This document shows, piece after piece, positions 31,664 to 31,691 of a DNA stretch of 31,691 nt. The notes beneath the pieces were generated by a model, which saw only the letters and a program-made list of their open reading frames with translations, was not told where the DNA came from and did no database searches. The DNA is from PALSA-555 sp035468285. Lineage in GTDB: Bacteria > Actinomycetota > Acidimicrobiia > IMCC26256 > PALSA-555. The DNA lies in assembly GCA_035468285.1 (NCBI GenBank), contig DATISY010000062.1, positions 1 through 31,691 on the forward strand, written 5' to 3'. The position numbers and the translations under genes were made by a program. Each line of letters opens with the position of its first letter. Position 1 is the stretch's first letter.

Positions 31664-31691
31664 CGCTGACCTCGGGTCGTGGGGACGAGAG
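31660..31691 (-). CDS. Possible C terminus of an upstream gene
   Basis: On the minus strand the frame from the window edge reads LVPTTRGQR and stops at a TGA that overlaps the ATG of the Tat-type protein (ATGA). Such overlaps are common in this window, so a coupled upstream gene is likely, but nine residues do not identify it. Confidence 0.3.
   Translation of the reverse strand, partial: LVPTTRGQR

Noticed and set aside
1..31691. CRISPR arrays, tRNA or rRNA genes
   Set aside because: No regularly spaced direct repeats outside the propeller gene, and no tRNA- or rRNA-like conserved segments were seen.

Overview
The window is very GC-rich. Its genes are tightly packed with 4-bp ATGA/GTGA/TTGA overlaps and frequent GTG starts. 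The gene families (SARP-type regulator, Replic_Relax protein, Tat lipoprotein, DUF4097 protein, single Flp pilin, four-Cys protein of a type I associate with deep-branching actinobacteria) point to an actinomycete, perhaps an Acidimicrobiia-like lineage. That placement is inference. No rRNA, tRNA or CRISPR array was seen.

Layout. (1) 1-310: the 3' end of a helical protein whose frame is closed by a stop at 53-55. (2) 571-4450, minus: a cobalamin uptake operon read btuF, btuC, btuD, then a second leaderless BtuF-like protein, behind a clear cobalamin riboswitch. (3) 4586-5256: a secreted protein broken by a frameshift. (4) 5265-8660, minus: a Replic_Relax protein, a membrane-anchored TraG/FtsK-like ATPase, a four-Cys protein and a GNAT acetyltransferase. 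Upstream, behind a perfect hairpin, lies a lone Flp-type pilin (8811-9002). (5) 9250-15070, plus: a GT-C membrane glycosyltransferase, an AIM24 fragment, a phospholipase C/acid phosphatase-type phosphoesterase, a GH43-like lipoprotein and a secreted propeller protein. (6) 15129-15265: the 5' end of an IS1182-type transposase. (7) 15266-18357, minus: a molybdate operon read HTH-TOBE regulator, modA, modB, modC. (8) 18673-20749: an EthD-like protein divergent from a secreted alpha/beta hydrolase. (9) 20778-21889, minus: a TetR regulator coupled to a four-TM protein, with a dyad operator candidate. (10) 22292-23107: a phosphotransferase. (11) 23146-27520, minus: a quinone oxidoreductase-type dehydrogenase followed by a 1120-residue SARP-AAA-TPR regulator. 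(12) 27638-29636, plus: a DUF4097 protein, a class III cyclase started at TTG, and a CMD/AhpD-like protein. (13) 29618-31663, minus: a Tat-type protein that joins a 20-cysteine methylamine-dehydrogenase-light-chain-like domain to a seven-repeat PLL-like propeller, then a small lipoprotein.

The genes form small independent modules rather than one pathway. Two are complete metal/cofactor uptake systems (B12 and molybdate), each with its own visible control. Several are envelope or secreted proteins. The most unusual item is the MauA-like/propeller fusion at the right end. Next are the conjugation-type ATPase/Replic_Relax pair near the lone pilin, and the DUF4097-cyclase pair. Decayed pieces (AIM24, IS1182, a frameshifted secreted protein, a closed-frame C terminus) show past rearrangement or sequence errors.
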